From the NCBI GenBank assembly GCA_038524795.1, contig JBCBIJ010000002.1:310001-374000 (forward strand): 64,000 bases of DNA. Direction: 5' to 3'. The stretch is from CALBPI01 sp038524795 (GTDB taxonomy: Bacteria; Pseudomonadota; Gammaproteobacteria; Steroidobacterales; Woeseiaceae). How positions within the stretch are numbered: the stretch's first letter is position 1; the number at the start of each line of letters is the position of its first letter. Made by a program: the position numbers and the translations under genes. A model generated the notes under the pieces. The model had not been told where the DNA came from and ran no database searches. It worked only from the letters and a program-made list of their open reading frames with translations. Below are positions 51,262 to 58,693 of the stretch, in pieces.

Positions 51262-51414
51262 TTAACCTAACCAAGGGGTGAACAAGTACGCGAGGAAGTG
51301 AGCAATCGCAGAAATGAAGAAGAACACCCGTGTGCCATCAATGATGTGCTTATGGAGTTCTTCGGACTGCTTCATGGTCAACCCCGTCCCGTAGACGCGA
51401 TCCGAGTCAGACAT
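51262..51414 (-). CDS. pucB: Light-harvesting LH2 beta polypeptide
   Basis: This is a 50-residue protein whose central part matches LH2 beta: KQSEELHKHIIDGTRVFFF followed by AHFLA and TPWL. His39 in AHFLA is the B850 bacteriochlorophyll ligand and His21 the conserved beta-His in the N-terminal helix. GGGAG precedes the ATG by 7 nt. It is the first cistron of pucBA-pucC-deformylase, 144 nt downstream of a predicted PpsR-controlled promoter. Confidence 0.93.
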   Translation of the reverse strand: MSDSDRVYGTGLTMKQSEELHKHIIDGTRVFFFISAIAHFLAYLFTPWLG

Positions 51415-51529
51415 AGGTGTCTCCCGAAGTTCCTATTGGTAGCCACGAGACCCACATGGGCCCCAAGCACCCGATCTTCGTGCCGGGCAACCGATCAGCG
51501 TTCACCCAGAGGGCACATGCCGATGAAGC

Positions 51530-51547
51530 TAGACACTAATTCGTCTA
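51530..51547. repeat. Inverted repeat at the puc promoter -10 region
   Basis: TAGAC-N8-GTCTA is a perfect 5-bp inverted repeat overlapping the proposed -10 of pucBA. It may be an extra operator or a coincidence. Confidence 0.4.
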
Positions 51548-51562
51548 TGACCCGCATGTCAA
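51533..51562 (-). promoter_or_regulatory. Predicted sigma-70 promoter of pucBA
   Basis: On the minus strand, a perfect TTGACA -35 (51562-51557) and TAGTGT -10 (51538-51533) are 18 bp apart. The -35 lies inside PpsR box 1. A leader of about 110 nt to the pucB ATG would follow. The same TTGAC/18/TAGT-T arrangement recurs ahead of the repeat-protein gene at 52460-52489. Confidence 0.55.
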
Positions 51563-51574
51563 CTCTTATTGGCA
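51557..51574. promoter_or_regulatory. PpsR/CrtJ-type box 1 (puc promoter)
   Basis: TGTC-N10-GGCA, one mismatch from the palindromic PpsR consensus TGTC-N10-GACA. It overlaps the -35 of pucBA, the expected position for aerobic/light repression of antenna genes. Confidence 0.6.
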
Positions 51575-51581
51575 AATGCTG

Positions 51582-51599
51582 TGTCAGCCTTAATTGACA
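51582..51599. promoter_or_regulatory. PpsR/CrtJ-type box 2 (puc promoter, perfect match)
   Basis: TGTC-AGCCTTAATT-GACA, a perfect TGTC-N10-GACA palindrome. It is 7 bp from box 1, the tandem spacing typical of CrtJ/PpsR cooperative binding, and lies upstream of the pucBA -35. Confidence 0.75.
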
Positions 51600-51635
51600 C
51601 ATCAGATTTGTCGAAATCTGTAGGCTCGACACCTC

Positions 51636-51667
51636 AAAAAAAGGCGGCACCCGCAGGTACCGCCTTT
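51636..51667 (-). terminator. Intrinsic terminator of the repeat-protein gene
   Basis: On the minus strand GGCGGTACC-TGCG-GGTGCCGCC (9-bp stem with one G-U pair, tetraloop) is flanked by A3 and followed by a run of seven T. It lies 46 nt downstream of the stop of the gene at 51713-52372 and separates it from the puc promoter. Confidence 0.85.
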
Positions 51668-51712
51668 CGAGACAGGCCACCAATCGCCCGCACGGGCGAT
51701 TGGCGAAAACCC

Positions 51713-52372
51713 CTAGTTTCTCTTGCTCAAAACGCGCAAACCCATGAATTTTGAGAACGGCGCGGCGGTGCGCGACATCCGAGACACCGCGCTGCCCGAA
51801 GCAATCTTACGCGACGACAGTTGCTTTAGCCCGATGCGCGACGACAGCGGCGCTGCAGTCCGCGACATGCGCTCGACGGACGAGCCGCGCGCACTCTTGT
51901 GCGTCCTCAATTTGACGCCGAACAGCGGGCCCTGCTTTTTGCTCAGCAGTTTGAGGCCAAACGAGCTGTCCTTGTCGAACTTGAACAAGCCCGTTTCTGA
52001 CTTGCTCTCGAGCAACACCGGGAATCCGAAGAACTCCGAGAACGGTGCCGGGTTGGGAGGCAGGTAATCGACAATCGAGCCCTGATCAACCGCGGCCGCG
52101 TCCAGCGTCTGCTCAACAAAGCGACCCGTGTTGAGTTCAGAGGGACGGGACGACAGCACGGTCCGGCCACGCGCCAGCGCTGCCATGATGGATTTGCGAT
52201 GCCCTTCCATGATCATGCCCGATGCGATAGCCGCTTCCACCTGAGCCGGCGCGTTGGCGTCGCCCGGGCGGATCACAAGACTGCGTTCGCGCGGTTCTTC
52301 GCCCTCGACGAGCCGGTCGATGGTGTCTCTGGCGGCCTGCTCGGAGTCAAACAAGCGTGTAATTGGGAACAT
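51713..52372 (-). CDS. Uncharacterised repeat protein with PpsR-like boxes upstream
   Basis: This is a 219-residue soluble protein. The N-terminal ~70 residues (MFPITRLFDSEQAARDTIDRL, then VEAAIASGMIMEGHRKSIM) resemble small alpha/beta stress-protein-like domains. From about residue 105 to the end there is a repeated pattern P-[LF]-S-x3-G-[LF]-x2-L, e.g. APFSEFFGFPVLL, APLSSRIGLKQLS, APFSKFMGLRVLS; the last two copies share RMSRTAAP. The tail is very basic. ATG 52372 is preferred over an in-frame start at 52411; AGGGGAAGG lies upstream. PpsR-like boxes and a strong terminator mark it as a single-gene unit next to pucBA. Function unknown. Confidence 0.75.
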   Translation of the reverse strand: MFPITRLFDSEQAARDTIDRLVEGEEPRERSLVIRPGDANAPAQVEAAIASGMIMEGHRKSIMAALARGRTVLSSRPSELNTGRFVEQTLDAAAVDQGSIVDYLPPNPAPFSEFFGFPVLLESKSETGLFKFDKDSSFGLKLLSKKQGPLFGVKLRTHKSARGSSVERMSRTAAPLSSRIGLKQLSSRKIASGSAVSRMSRTAAPFSKFMGLRVLSKRN

Positions 52373-52399
52373 ATCGGTAGCCTTCCCCTGGATTGAAGG

Positions 52400-52417
52400 T
52401 GTCAGAACCAACCGACA
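52400..52417. promoter_or_regulatory. PpsR/CrtJ-type box 3 (perfect match)
   Basis: TGTC-AGAACCAACC-GACA, a perfect palindromic match, 28 to 45 nt upstream of the start codon of the repeat-protein gene and so probably within its leader. A second perfect box lies 108 bp away, about ten helical turns, on the other side of the promoter. Confidence 0.65.
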
Positions 52418-52459
52418 CAGCCCAAAAAGGTGGTCGGACGGGTGTTCGCGGCACTGGAC

Positions 52460-52489
52460 AGACTACTCTCGTGTCTCAGTCTGAGTCAA
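52460..52489 (-). promoter_or_regulatory. Predicted promoter of the repeat-protein gene
   Basis: TTGACT (52489-52484) and TAGTCT (52465-52460) on the minus strand are 18 bp apart, the same arrangement as the pucBA promoter. A leader of roughly 80 nt would carry box 3. Confidence 0.4.
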
Positions 52490-52505
52490 TTTTTGTCTAA
52501 ATTGA
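52486..52505. repeat. Inverted repeat in the regulatory region
   Basis: TCAATTT-TTGTCT-AAATTGA, a perfect 7-bp inverted repeat with a 6-nt centre between box 4 and the proposed -35. It may be an additional operator or part of the PpsR-bound region. Confidence 0.35.
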
Positions 52506-52507
52506 TC

Positions 52508-52525
52508 TGTCAATAAAACTAGACA
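52508..52525. promoter_or_regulatory. PpsR/CrtJ-type box 4 (perfect match)
   Basis: TGTC-AATAAAACTA-GACA, a perfect match to TGTC-N10-GACA, upstream of the -35 of the repeat-protein promoter. On the minus strand its right end also gives TTGACA. Confidence 0.65.
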
Positions 52526-52554
52526 CTGGTGACCGGGTTCTGTCGACGTTCGGC

Positions 52555-52659
52555 TTAGTCACGACGCCTGACCGTCCACCACTGGTAGGCGCAGAACGCC
52601 AGCGGAATGCCCCACCAAAGCAGCCCCTTACCGAGAACCAACAGCGCTTCTGACGACAA
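52555..52659 (-). CDS. Possible 34-residue single-helix membrane peptide
   Basis: This short frame starts at TTG 52659, 11 nt after the histidine-kinase stop. It encodes a hydrophobic stretch (ALLVLGKGLLWWGIPLAF, then CAYQWW) ending in a basic TVRRRD, as expected for a one-pass inner-membrane peptide with a positive cytoplasmic end. GAGG lies about 9 nt upstream. The Trp-rich helix and basic tail argue for coding, but its size, the TTG start and the lack of a known family keep this tentative. Confidence 0.35.
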   Translation of the reverse strand: MSSEALLVLGKGLLWWGIPLAFCAYQWWTVRRRD

Positions 52660-52670
52660 GAACCCAGACC

Positions 52671-54578
52671 TCAAGCTTGATTGCGGACGAGATTCGCAAG
52701 CGTTTGCAACAGCTCGGGACCGCTGGACGGTTTGAGCAGATAGGCATCGGCACCCTGCGCCAGGCTACGCTCGCGCTGATCAATCCGTCCGCTGAGCATG
52801 CAGATGGGGACCTCGGCATTCGGGCCTTCAAGCTCGCGGACCGCGGTGAGCACGTCGAGGCCCGATTCCGCACCCAGGTCGACATCCAACAGCACCACGT
52901 CAACCGGCTTCGCTCGCAGGTACCCGAGCATCGCCGCCGAAGCGACGAAGGCACGAACACTGTGCCCGGCAGCCTGGAGCCGCGCCTCGAGCACGGCCAG
53001 CACGTCGCGATCATCGTCACAAACCACGCATTTGAAGCTTGGTGCAGCTTCCTGCGGATTGGTGTCGACGACATCAGGCGTCTCAATACCCGCCAATTGC
53101 TCCAGGTTGCGGACCAGCTCAGCGGTGCTACCCAGAGGCTGCGCCGCGGTGTCGTCGAGCGTCAACGGCGCAGCACCCTCGACGACCTCGATACGCCACA
53201 CCTCACACCAGGCGCGCGCCCATTCGATCGCACCGTCCAGGGTCGACAAGATATCAACCTCCACAGGCCAACCACTGCCGCGCGGGTACCGCGTCGACAG
53301 GCGTCGGTCTCCGAGTGCGCCAAGCGTCAGCGAGAAGGTGAATACGGCGCCCTGCCCCGGCGCCGACCACAACTGCAACGCGCTCTCCATCGAAGTGACA
53401 TAGCCGCTCGAAATCGAGAGGCCCAGTCCCGTGCCCGAGTCTTCCTCGGTACGCCCGGGGACGGGCGCCTGAAAGAACGGCTGGAATATCTCTCGGTGCC
53501 ACTCGGGCGCGATGCCTCGGCCGTCATCGCCAACCTCGAACACGAGCGCGTCGTCGTCGTAGCGCACGAGCAGCCATACGCCGGAACCTTGCCCATGCCG
53601 CAAACCATTGGTGAGCAAATTTACGAGCACCTGGCGAATGCGGTCGGCCTCGCCCTCCCAGCGCACGGGCACGTCGGGCATGGCGCCTGCGAACAAGCGC
53701 TGACCGCGCGCCATGGCCACGGGCTGCACAATCGTCCGCACGCCCTCAATAAGGTCCGACACCTCGAAGGGCACAGGGTCACGCGAGGCTCGCGCGGCGT
53801 CGCTGCGGGCCAGGTCAATCACATCGTCAAGTAGCAGCCGCAGCGAGTCGGCATTGCGACGAATGTTCTGCGGCCAAACTGCATGGTCTGAACCAACCAG
53901 TACGTCTTCGAGCATGTCGGCAGCAAGCACGATGCTCGTTAGCGGGGTACGCAACTCATGGCTCAGTGAACCCAGGAAGCGCGTCAAGGCCTTTCGCGCC
54001 TCGTCGGACTCACGTTGTGCCCTTTCGCGGTCCCGCGCTTCCGCCTGCGCCTGTTGGGCGGTTTCTACGAGCACCTGCTCGCGGCGCTCGCGCTCCGTAA
54101 CCACGCCGAGCGCGGCCGCTGAGATCACCAGGGTGGCCGCAATGAGATTGACCAGCGACATCGGGTGCGCCATAGACGCGTAGTCGGCGTAAAGAGACCA
54201 GACGTAGGTGATCGCGGCGATAGTGACGGGCGTCCAGATCAGGATGTGGCTGCGGCTACCCAGAAGCGCGACGAATGCCGGCACCACCAGAAACCAGACG
54301 ATGCCGACATTGGCCTCGTCAGTGGTCGTGTAGAGCAATCCGGTTTGAAACGCGATCAATACGGCGATCGAAAGGTGCAAGGTCAACGCGCGTGACCTGC
54401 CCTTCCGAAACACGAGCAGCGCCGCGAGCAGCACCGCGAGCCCCGCGAGCGGCACAGCCGTGGTCCAGGCGCCCTGCACGATAGCCGCGACGAGGACCAA
54501 TCCGGGTGCCACCCAGAGTATGCGCCGAAAGCTCGTCCAGTCCCTTGGCGTGGTGTCGTCCACCGGCCCTCCCCCCAT
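52671..54578 (-). CDS. Hybrid sensor histidine kinase with receiver domain
   Basis: This 635-residue protein has five to six N-terminal transmembrane helices (about residues 20-165), a coiled-coil linker, a HisKA domain with SLSHELRTPLTS phospho-His, an HATPase (N box NLLTNGLRHG, GDDGRGI, GTGLGLSIS) and a C-terminal receiver with VVLLDVDLG (phospho-Asp) and LLKPSS. No separate sensory domain is seen. ATG 54578 has GGAG 7 nt upstream. It is in tandem with the kinase at 54.6-56.3 kb, probably one operon, and next to the puc-linked genes. Confidence 0.9.
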   Translation of the reverse strand: MGGGPVDDTTPRDWTSFRRILWVAPGLVLVAAIVQGAWTTAVPLAGLAVLLAALLVFRKGRSRALTLHLSIAVLIAFQTGLLYTTTDEANVGIVWFLVVPAFVALLGSRSHILIWTPVTIAAITYVWSLYADYASMAHPMSLVNLIAATLVISAAALGVVTERERREQVLVETAQQAQAEARDRERAQRESDEARKALTRFLGSLSHELRTPLTSIVLAADMLEDVLVGSDHAVWPQNIRRNADSLRLLLDDVIDLARSDAARASRDPVPFEVSDLIEGVRTIVQPVAMARGQRLFAGAMPDVPVRWEGEADRIRQVLVNLLTNGLRHGQGSGVWLLVRYDDDALVFEVGDDGRGIAPEWHREIFQPFFQAPVPGRTEEDSGTGLGLSISSGYVTSMESALQLWSAPGQGAVFTFSLTLGALGDRRLSTRYPRGSGWPVEVDILSTLDGAIEWARAWCEVWRIEVVEGAAPLTLDDTAAQPLGSTAELVRNLEQLAGIETPDVVDTNPQEAAPSFKCVVCDDDRDVLAVLEARLQAAGHSVRAFVASAAMLGYLRAKPVDVVLLDVDLGAESGLDVLTAVRELEGPNAEVPICMLSGRIDQRERSLAQGADAYLLKPSSGPELLQTLANLVRNQA

Positions 54579-54610
54579 TGCCAGGCTCCGCAGTGTACCC
54601 CGACAGTGGG

Positions 54611-56314
54611 CTAAGCCTGTGCGGGCTCCAGCGCCTCGGCCAGCGCGGTGATCAGGGCCTGTCTGCGGAACGGTTTGCGCAGCAACGGGCCGTGCGCCGC
54701 AGCGCGTGCTTCATCGTCCGCCCCGTGGCCCGTCATGTAGATCACACGCTGTTGGAAGCCGTCACGGCGCAGTGCCTCGACAAGCTCGATGCCCGACATG
54801 CCGGGCATGATGATATCCGTCAGGAGCACATCAAACGCACGCGTCGCCGCCAGTTCGAGCGCCGCGGCACCACTGTCGGCATCGATAACACGACAACCCA
54901 GATTTTCGAGCGTCTTGGTGACCACGTCTCTCACGTTCGGCTCGTCATCGACGACCAGCACGGTGCCCGTGAGTGTGAGCGTCGCGCGCTCCCCACGGGT
55001 CTCCGCGTCGGCACCCTCCTTACCAGACGATTCGACGCGTGGCAGCGTGATCCGAAACGTCGATCCCTGACCGATCGCGCTTTCGACATCAATCGTGCCA
55101 CCACTTTGCGTCACGATGCCGTACACCGTGGCCAAACCGAGACCCGTACCGCTGCCCTGGGGTTTGGTCGTAAAGAACGGCTCGAACGCCCGCTCCCGAA
55201 TCTCAGGACTCATGCCGGACCCCGTGTCCGTCACCGTAATCTCTACAGCCTCGTGGTCTGAGGCAACCGTGGTTGAGATCGTCAGCGTACCGCCCGTCTC
55301 GGCCATGGCATCACGCGCGTTGAGCGCGAGATTGAGTAATACCTGCTCGACTTGCAGCGTATCGACGCTGACTTGACCGGCGTCCTCGGCGAGATCCACA
55401 TACAGCGAGATATCGCCCGTCAGGCTTCGTTCGACGAGCGGCGTCGCAGTTCGAATGATCTGGTTGACCGCAACCACGCGGGTTTTCATGACCTGTTGGC
55501 GACTAAATGCCAGCAGCTTCGACGACAGCGCGGCGGCACGTTCGCCCGCATCGCGGATCGCGACCAGGTCCTTCTCCTCGGGTGCGCCCCGGCGCGTGGT
55601 GACGAGCTGGTCGGCGTAACCAATGATGACCATGAGCAGATTATTGAACTCGTGTGCAATACCGCTGACGAGCTTGCCCAGACTGTCCAGACGCTGCGAG
55701 TGCGCCAGCTGCGCCTCCACCTGCAAACGGCTCTCAAGCTCGCCGCGTGCGGCGGCTAGCGCCCGTTGCGCCGCGATCACGCCACGTCGCCGGACATAAA
55801 GAATGATCGTTGCAAGGACCGTCGCGCCCACGAGCGCCGGGAGGTACCGGTAGCGCAGCGGCTCGGGCAATGCTGGCGCCGCAAATACTGCCGTGCCCAG
55901 AAACACAACGGTGACGTTGACGAGCAACCATTTAAGCGACAACAGGAACGCGCCGTAACACACGATGATCATCGGCAGGTAGATGAGATAGAACGCGTCC
56001 TGCACGTAGTGGAACGCGAGCAGCACATTGGCCACGCAGATGCAGGCCAGGATGACGCACAGCGGATTGATCCAGCGCGAGGTGAGCAAGCCGCGCCGCA
56101 GTGCGAGGAAGAGCGCCAAGAAGATGACCGCAGACAGCGCGTCGGTCGAGACAACGATGAGGCGCACCCCCGTCGTGTGCGCGTCGAGGAAGCCCATGAC
56201 CACGAAGACGGTGTATAGGACGGACACACCCAGGCACACGGGCTCGAGTGAACGAAACACCAAATCGTTAAAAACGGGCGTGTAATCTTCAGACCGGTCG
56301 GCGTCGTGCGCCAT
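54611..56314 (-). CDS. Hybrid sensor histidine kinase (NtrB/C4-type HisKA) with receiver domain
   Basis: This is a 567-residue protein with about six transmembrane helices (residues 25-190), a HisKA with GIAHEFNNLLMVIIG (the H-E-F-N-N variant of nitrogen-type kinases), HATPase (NLALNARDAM, TDTGSGM, GTGLGLATV) and a receiver with LVVDDEPNV, phospho-Asp in LLTDIIMPGMSG and LRKPFRR. ATG 56314 is chosen: GGAG upstream, and the 43-codon extension is not protein-like. It lies 32 nt upstream of the second kinase. Confidence 0.9.
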   Translation of the reverse strand: MAHDADRSEDYTPVFNDLVFRSLEPVCLGVSVLYTVFVVMGFLDAHTTGVRLIVVSTDALSAVIFLALFLALRRGLLTSRWINPLCVILACICVANVLLAFHYVQDAFYLIYLPMIIVCYGAFLLSLKWLLVNVTVVFLGTAVFAAPALPEPLRYRYLPALVGATVLATIILYVRRRGVIAAQRALAAARGELESRLQVEAQLAHSQRLDSLGKLVSGIAHEFNNLLMVIIGYADQLVTTRRGAPEEKDLVAIRDAGERAAALSSKLLAFSRQQVMKTRVVAVNQIIRTATPLVERSLTGDISLYVDLAEDAGQVSVDTLQVEQVLLNLALNARDAMAETGGTLTISTTVASDHEAVEITVTDTGSGMSPEIRERAFEPFFTTKPQGSGTGLGLATVYGIVTQSGGTIDVESAIGQGSTFRITLPRVESSGKEGADAETRGERATLTLTGTVLVVDDEPNVRDVVTKTLENLGCRVIDADSGAAALELAATRAFDVLLTDIIMPGMSGIELVEALRRDGFQQRVIYMTGHGADDEARAAAHGPLLRKPFRRQALITALAEALEPAQA

Positions 56315-56446
56315 GAAGCGTGACTCCGTTATGCGCACGGGAGCTATACGCGCCAGTATTGTGCCCACAGCATCGCTGTTGCGGCAATCAAGCAGACCCG
56401 TCAGTGTGCTCGCCAGACACCCGAAGACGCCAACCGAAAGCACCCC

Positions 56447-57145
56447 ATGGACGCGCTAGACCGCAGACTCAATCACTTCAGCAACCTGATCGCACTGGTG
56501 ATGCCAGTCGCCGTCGCGGTCGCGATCCCGCTCGATGCCCCAGAGATCGTCGCGGGCGCCTGCGTCGTCTTGTTTGGTGGCCTGCTGCTAGGCCAGCGTC
56601 GACGTCTCGTCCAGCACCAGATACCGCCCGGCGTGGCCAACCTGTTAACGCTTTTGAGACTCCTGCTGCTGGTCATCGTGCTAGGCCTGTTTGACACCCT
56701 GACACCCACGGTGGCGTTTGGCGCCTTCGCCAGCAATGTGGCGCTCGACGTTCTGGACGGACGCATCGCCCGTGCACGAAACGAAACGGATCGTTTTGGC
56801 AGTCACTTTGATATGGAGGTCGACGCTGTCTACGTGCTGACAGCCGGGCTCTATTTTCACCTCGTCGCGGGCGTCGCGCTCTGGGTCGTGGTGCCGGGAT
56901 TGCTGCGTTATGTCTACCGTCTGGCCGTTTGGGGCCTCGCAGGCGGAGACTTTGCCGAACGCCGGCGTCAGTATGCCGCCGTGATCGCCGGCGTGAGCTT
57001 CGCGCTGCTCTGCGGCGCCACGCTGCTGCCGGGCTCCGCACAGCAGCTCGCGCTCGCGTTAACGACGCTGCTACTCTCCGGCTCGTTCGCCGTCTCGTTC
57101 GCAGAGCTGTTCCGACATGCCGCCCACCGTCCATCTCTTCAGTAG
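56447..57145 (+). CDS. CDP-alcohol phosphotransferase family membrane protein
   Basis: This 232-residue protein has about six transmembrane helices. The active-site signature D-x2-DG-x2-AR-x8-G-x3-D-x3-D is complete: DVLDGRIAR, then G after eight residues, then D-x3-D in FDMEVD. The family moves phospho-alcohols from CDP-activated donors to acceptors such as glycerol phosphate, inositol or sugars. It leads an eight-gene plus-strand cluster and overlaps the next gene by 29 nt. The substrate is unknown. Confidence 0.9.
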   Translation: MDALDRRLNHFSNLIALVMPVAVAVAIPLDAPEIVAGACVVLFGGLLLGQRRRLVQHQIPPGVANLLTLLRLLLLVIVLGLFDTLTPTVAFGAFASNVALDVLDGRIARARNETDRFGSHFDMEVDAVYVLTAGLYFHLVAGVALWVVVPGLLRYVYRLAVWGLAGGDFAERRRQYAAVIAGVSFALLCGATLLPGSAQQLALALTTLLLSGSFAVSFAELFRHAAHRPSLQ

Positions 57146-58070
57146 CGGCCGCGCCGACCAGGTCTCCGGCGGCTATCTCTACAACGCATGCCTTATGGAC
57201 GCCCTCGAGAAGCTCGGTCACCGGGTGCGCTACCACGCCGATCAGAACGGTGTCGAAGCGGTCGCCCCAGACGACGCTGTGATCATTGACGGGCTTGTGC
57301 TTGAGTCTGTGTCGCCGCAACTTTCGTCGCACACCGGGCCGCGTGTGGCGCTGCTGCACATGCGGCCCGAACGCCTCCCGGGCGACACCGGGTTATCCGC
57401 CGCGAGTCACGTAGTCGTGACGGGCGAGCCCGTTGGCGAGGCCATGCGTGCGCGGGCCGTCGTGCCCGCAGATCGACTCACGTGCATCGCACCCGGCATA
57501 AACGACGACTGGCAACCGAAATCGCATTACGCGCAGACCCCGCGACGTCTGCTCTGCCTCTCCAACTACCTGCCGCGCAAAGGGCACGGTCGCCTTATCG
57601 GCACCCTGGCATCACTCGCCGACCTCGAGTGGACGCTGACCTGTCACGGCAACGCCGACTTTGACCCGGCCCGGTTTGCGCAGGTGCGTGCGAGGGTCGA
57701 CGGCGCGCATCTCAATACGCGCATCCGCGTCGAGCGCGCAGTGACTCACGATCGAGTGAACCTTTTGATGCGCGAAGCGGATCTACTGTTGCAGTTTTCT
57801 GTCGACGAGAGCTACTCCATGGTGACCGCCGAAGCACTGGCCTGCGGCCTGCCCGTGTTATCGCACCCCACGGGCGCGATGCGTGAGTTCGCCCCACATG
57901 GCACCATCTGCTACGTGGATACCGAAGACCACGCCGCCGCCTCGGACGCGTTGCGCGACTTGCTTACCAACCCCCGGGCGTATGCGCGCCTGCGCGCAGC
58001 CGAACCGCCACCCCGTCGCAGCTGGCGCGACGTCGCGTTAGCCTTTGACGCGCTGCTGACACGGCGCTGA
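57117..58070 (+). CDS. GT4-like glycosyltransferase
   Basis: This 317-residue protein has the two-lobed GT-B pattern: N-terminal GGYLYNACLMDALEKLGH, and the C-terminal nucleotide-sugar region with the E-x7-E motif in DESYSMVTAEALACGLPVLSHPTG. The middle segment LLCLSNYLPRKGH is typical of family GT4. It overlaps the CDP-alcohol enzyme and the next methyltransferase (TGATG). Donor and acceptor are unknown. Confidence 0.87.
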   Translation: MPPTVHLFSSGRADQVSGGYLYNACLMDALEKLGHRVRYHADQNGVEAVAPDDAVIIDGLVLESVSPQLSSHTGPRVALLHMRPERLPGDTGLSAASHVVVTGEPVGEAMRARAVVPADRLTCIAPGINDDWQPKSHYAQTPRRLLCLSNYLPRKGHGRLIGTLASLADLEWTLTCHGNADFDPARFAQVRARVDGAHLNTRIRVERAVTHDRVNLLMREADLLLQFSVDESYSMVTAEALACGLPVLSHPTGAMREFAPHGTICYVDTEDHAAASDALRDLLTNPRAYARLRAAEPPPRRSWRDVALAFDALLTRR

Positions 58071-58693
58071 TGTCACCTATTGGCACCCTCATCGTTGTCT
58101 GCTACCTGTTGCTCGCCATCGAGCTTACGGTGCTGCACACACCCAGTGTGGCCTCCTCGCGCCGGCTCTGGTCGCCCGACGACGAGGAGCTCGCATTCTA
58201 TTCGCCCGAATTTCGACGCTGGTTTGAGCTGCCGCCCCTGCAAAAGGCGCTGCGATTTGTGCTGCCACTGGTGATCGTCTACGGCGTGTTCCTCTACCCC
58301 CTCGCCGATCTCATCTGGGGGCCCGAAGTGCTTGGCGACTATCTGCTCATCCCGGGCACTGCCCTCACAGTTGCGGCCGCGGCCTTGATGACCTTGGGTC
58401 GTGCGCTCACGTTGGGATCGGTGTTCGCCTTGCGCCGCTTTGCGGCCGAAGACCACCGTGCCCTGCAAACGCGCTCGATCTTTCGCTGGTCACGTAACCC
58501 GGGCCTCGTTGGCATGTACATGATGTTCGCAGGCTACTGGCTTGCAATGCCTTCCCTCACTTTTGCCTTGGGTCTCGTCGTGTACGTTTTACACATGCAC
58601 GCCAAGGTGCGACTTGAAGAGGATTACCTCGGCAACCGCTTCGGCGCCGACTTCACACACTACCGCGAGCGCACGCCCAGGTACCTGCTGTGA
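58070..58693 (+). CDS. Isoprenylcysteine/phospholipid methyltransferase-like membrane protein
   Basis: This 207-residue protein has about four to five membrane helices. The C-terminal half carries the ICMT/PEMT signature: FRWSRNPGLVGMYMMF, then VRLEEDYLGNRFGADFTHYRERTPRYL. In bacteria this family methylates lipids or other membrane substrates with SAM. It is embedded between a glycosyltransferase and two soluble methyltransferases with overlaps on both sides. Confidence 0.85.
   Translation: MSPIGTLIVVCYLLLAIELTVLHTPSVASSRRLWSPDDEELAFYSPEFRRWFELPPLQKALRFVLPLVIVYGVFLYPLADLIWGPEVLGDYLLIPGTALTVAAAALMTLGRALTLGSVFALRRFAAEDHRALQTRSIFRWSRNPGLVGMYMMFAGYWLAMPSLTFALGLVVYVLHMHAKVRLEEDYLGNRFGADFTHYRERTPRYLL

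Noticed and set aside
52441..52480. GACA-N11-TGTC element near 52457-52475 as another PpsR box
   Set aside because: The half-sites are in the inverted order and the spacing is 11, not the TGTC-N10-GACA palindrome.
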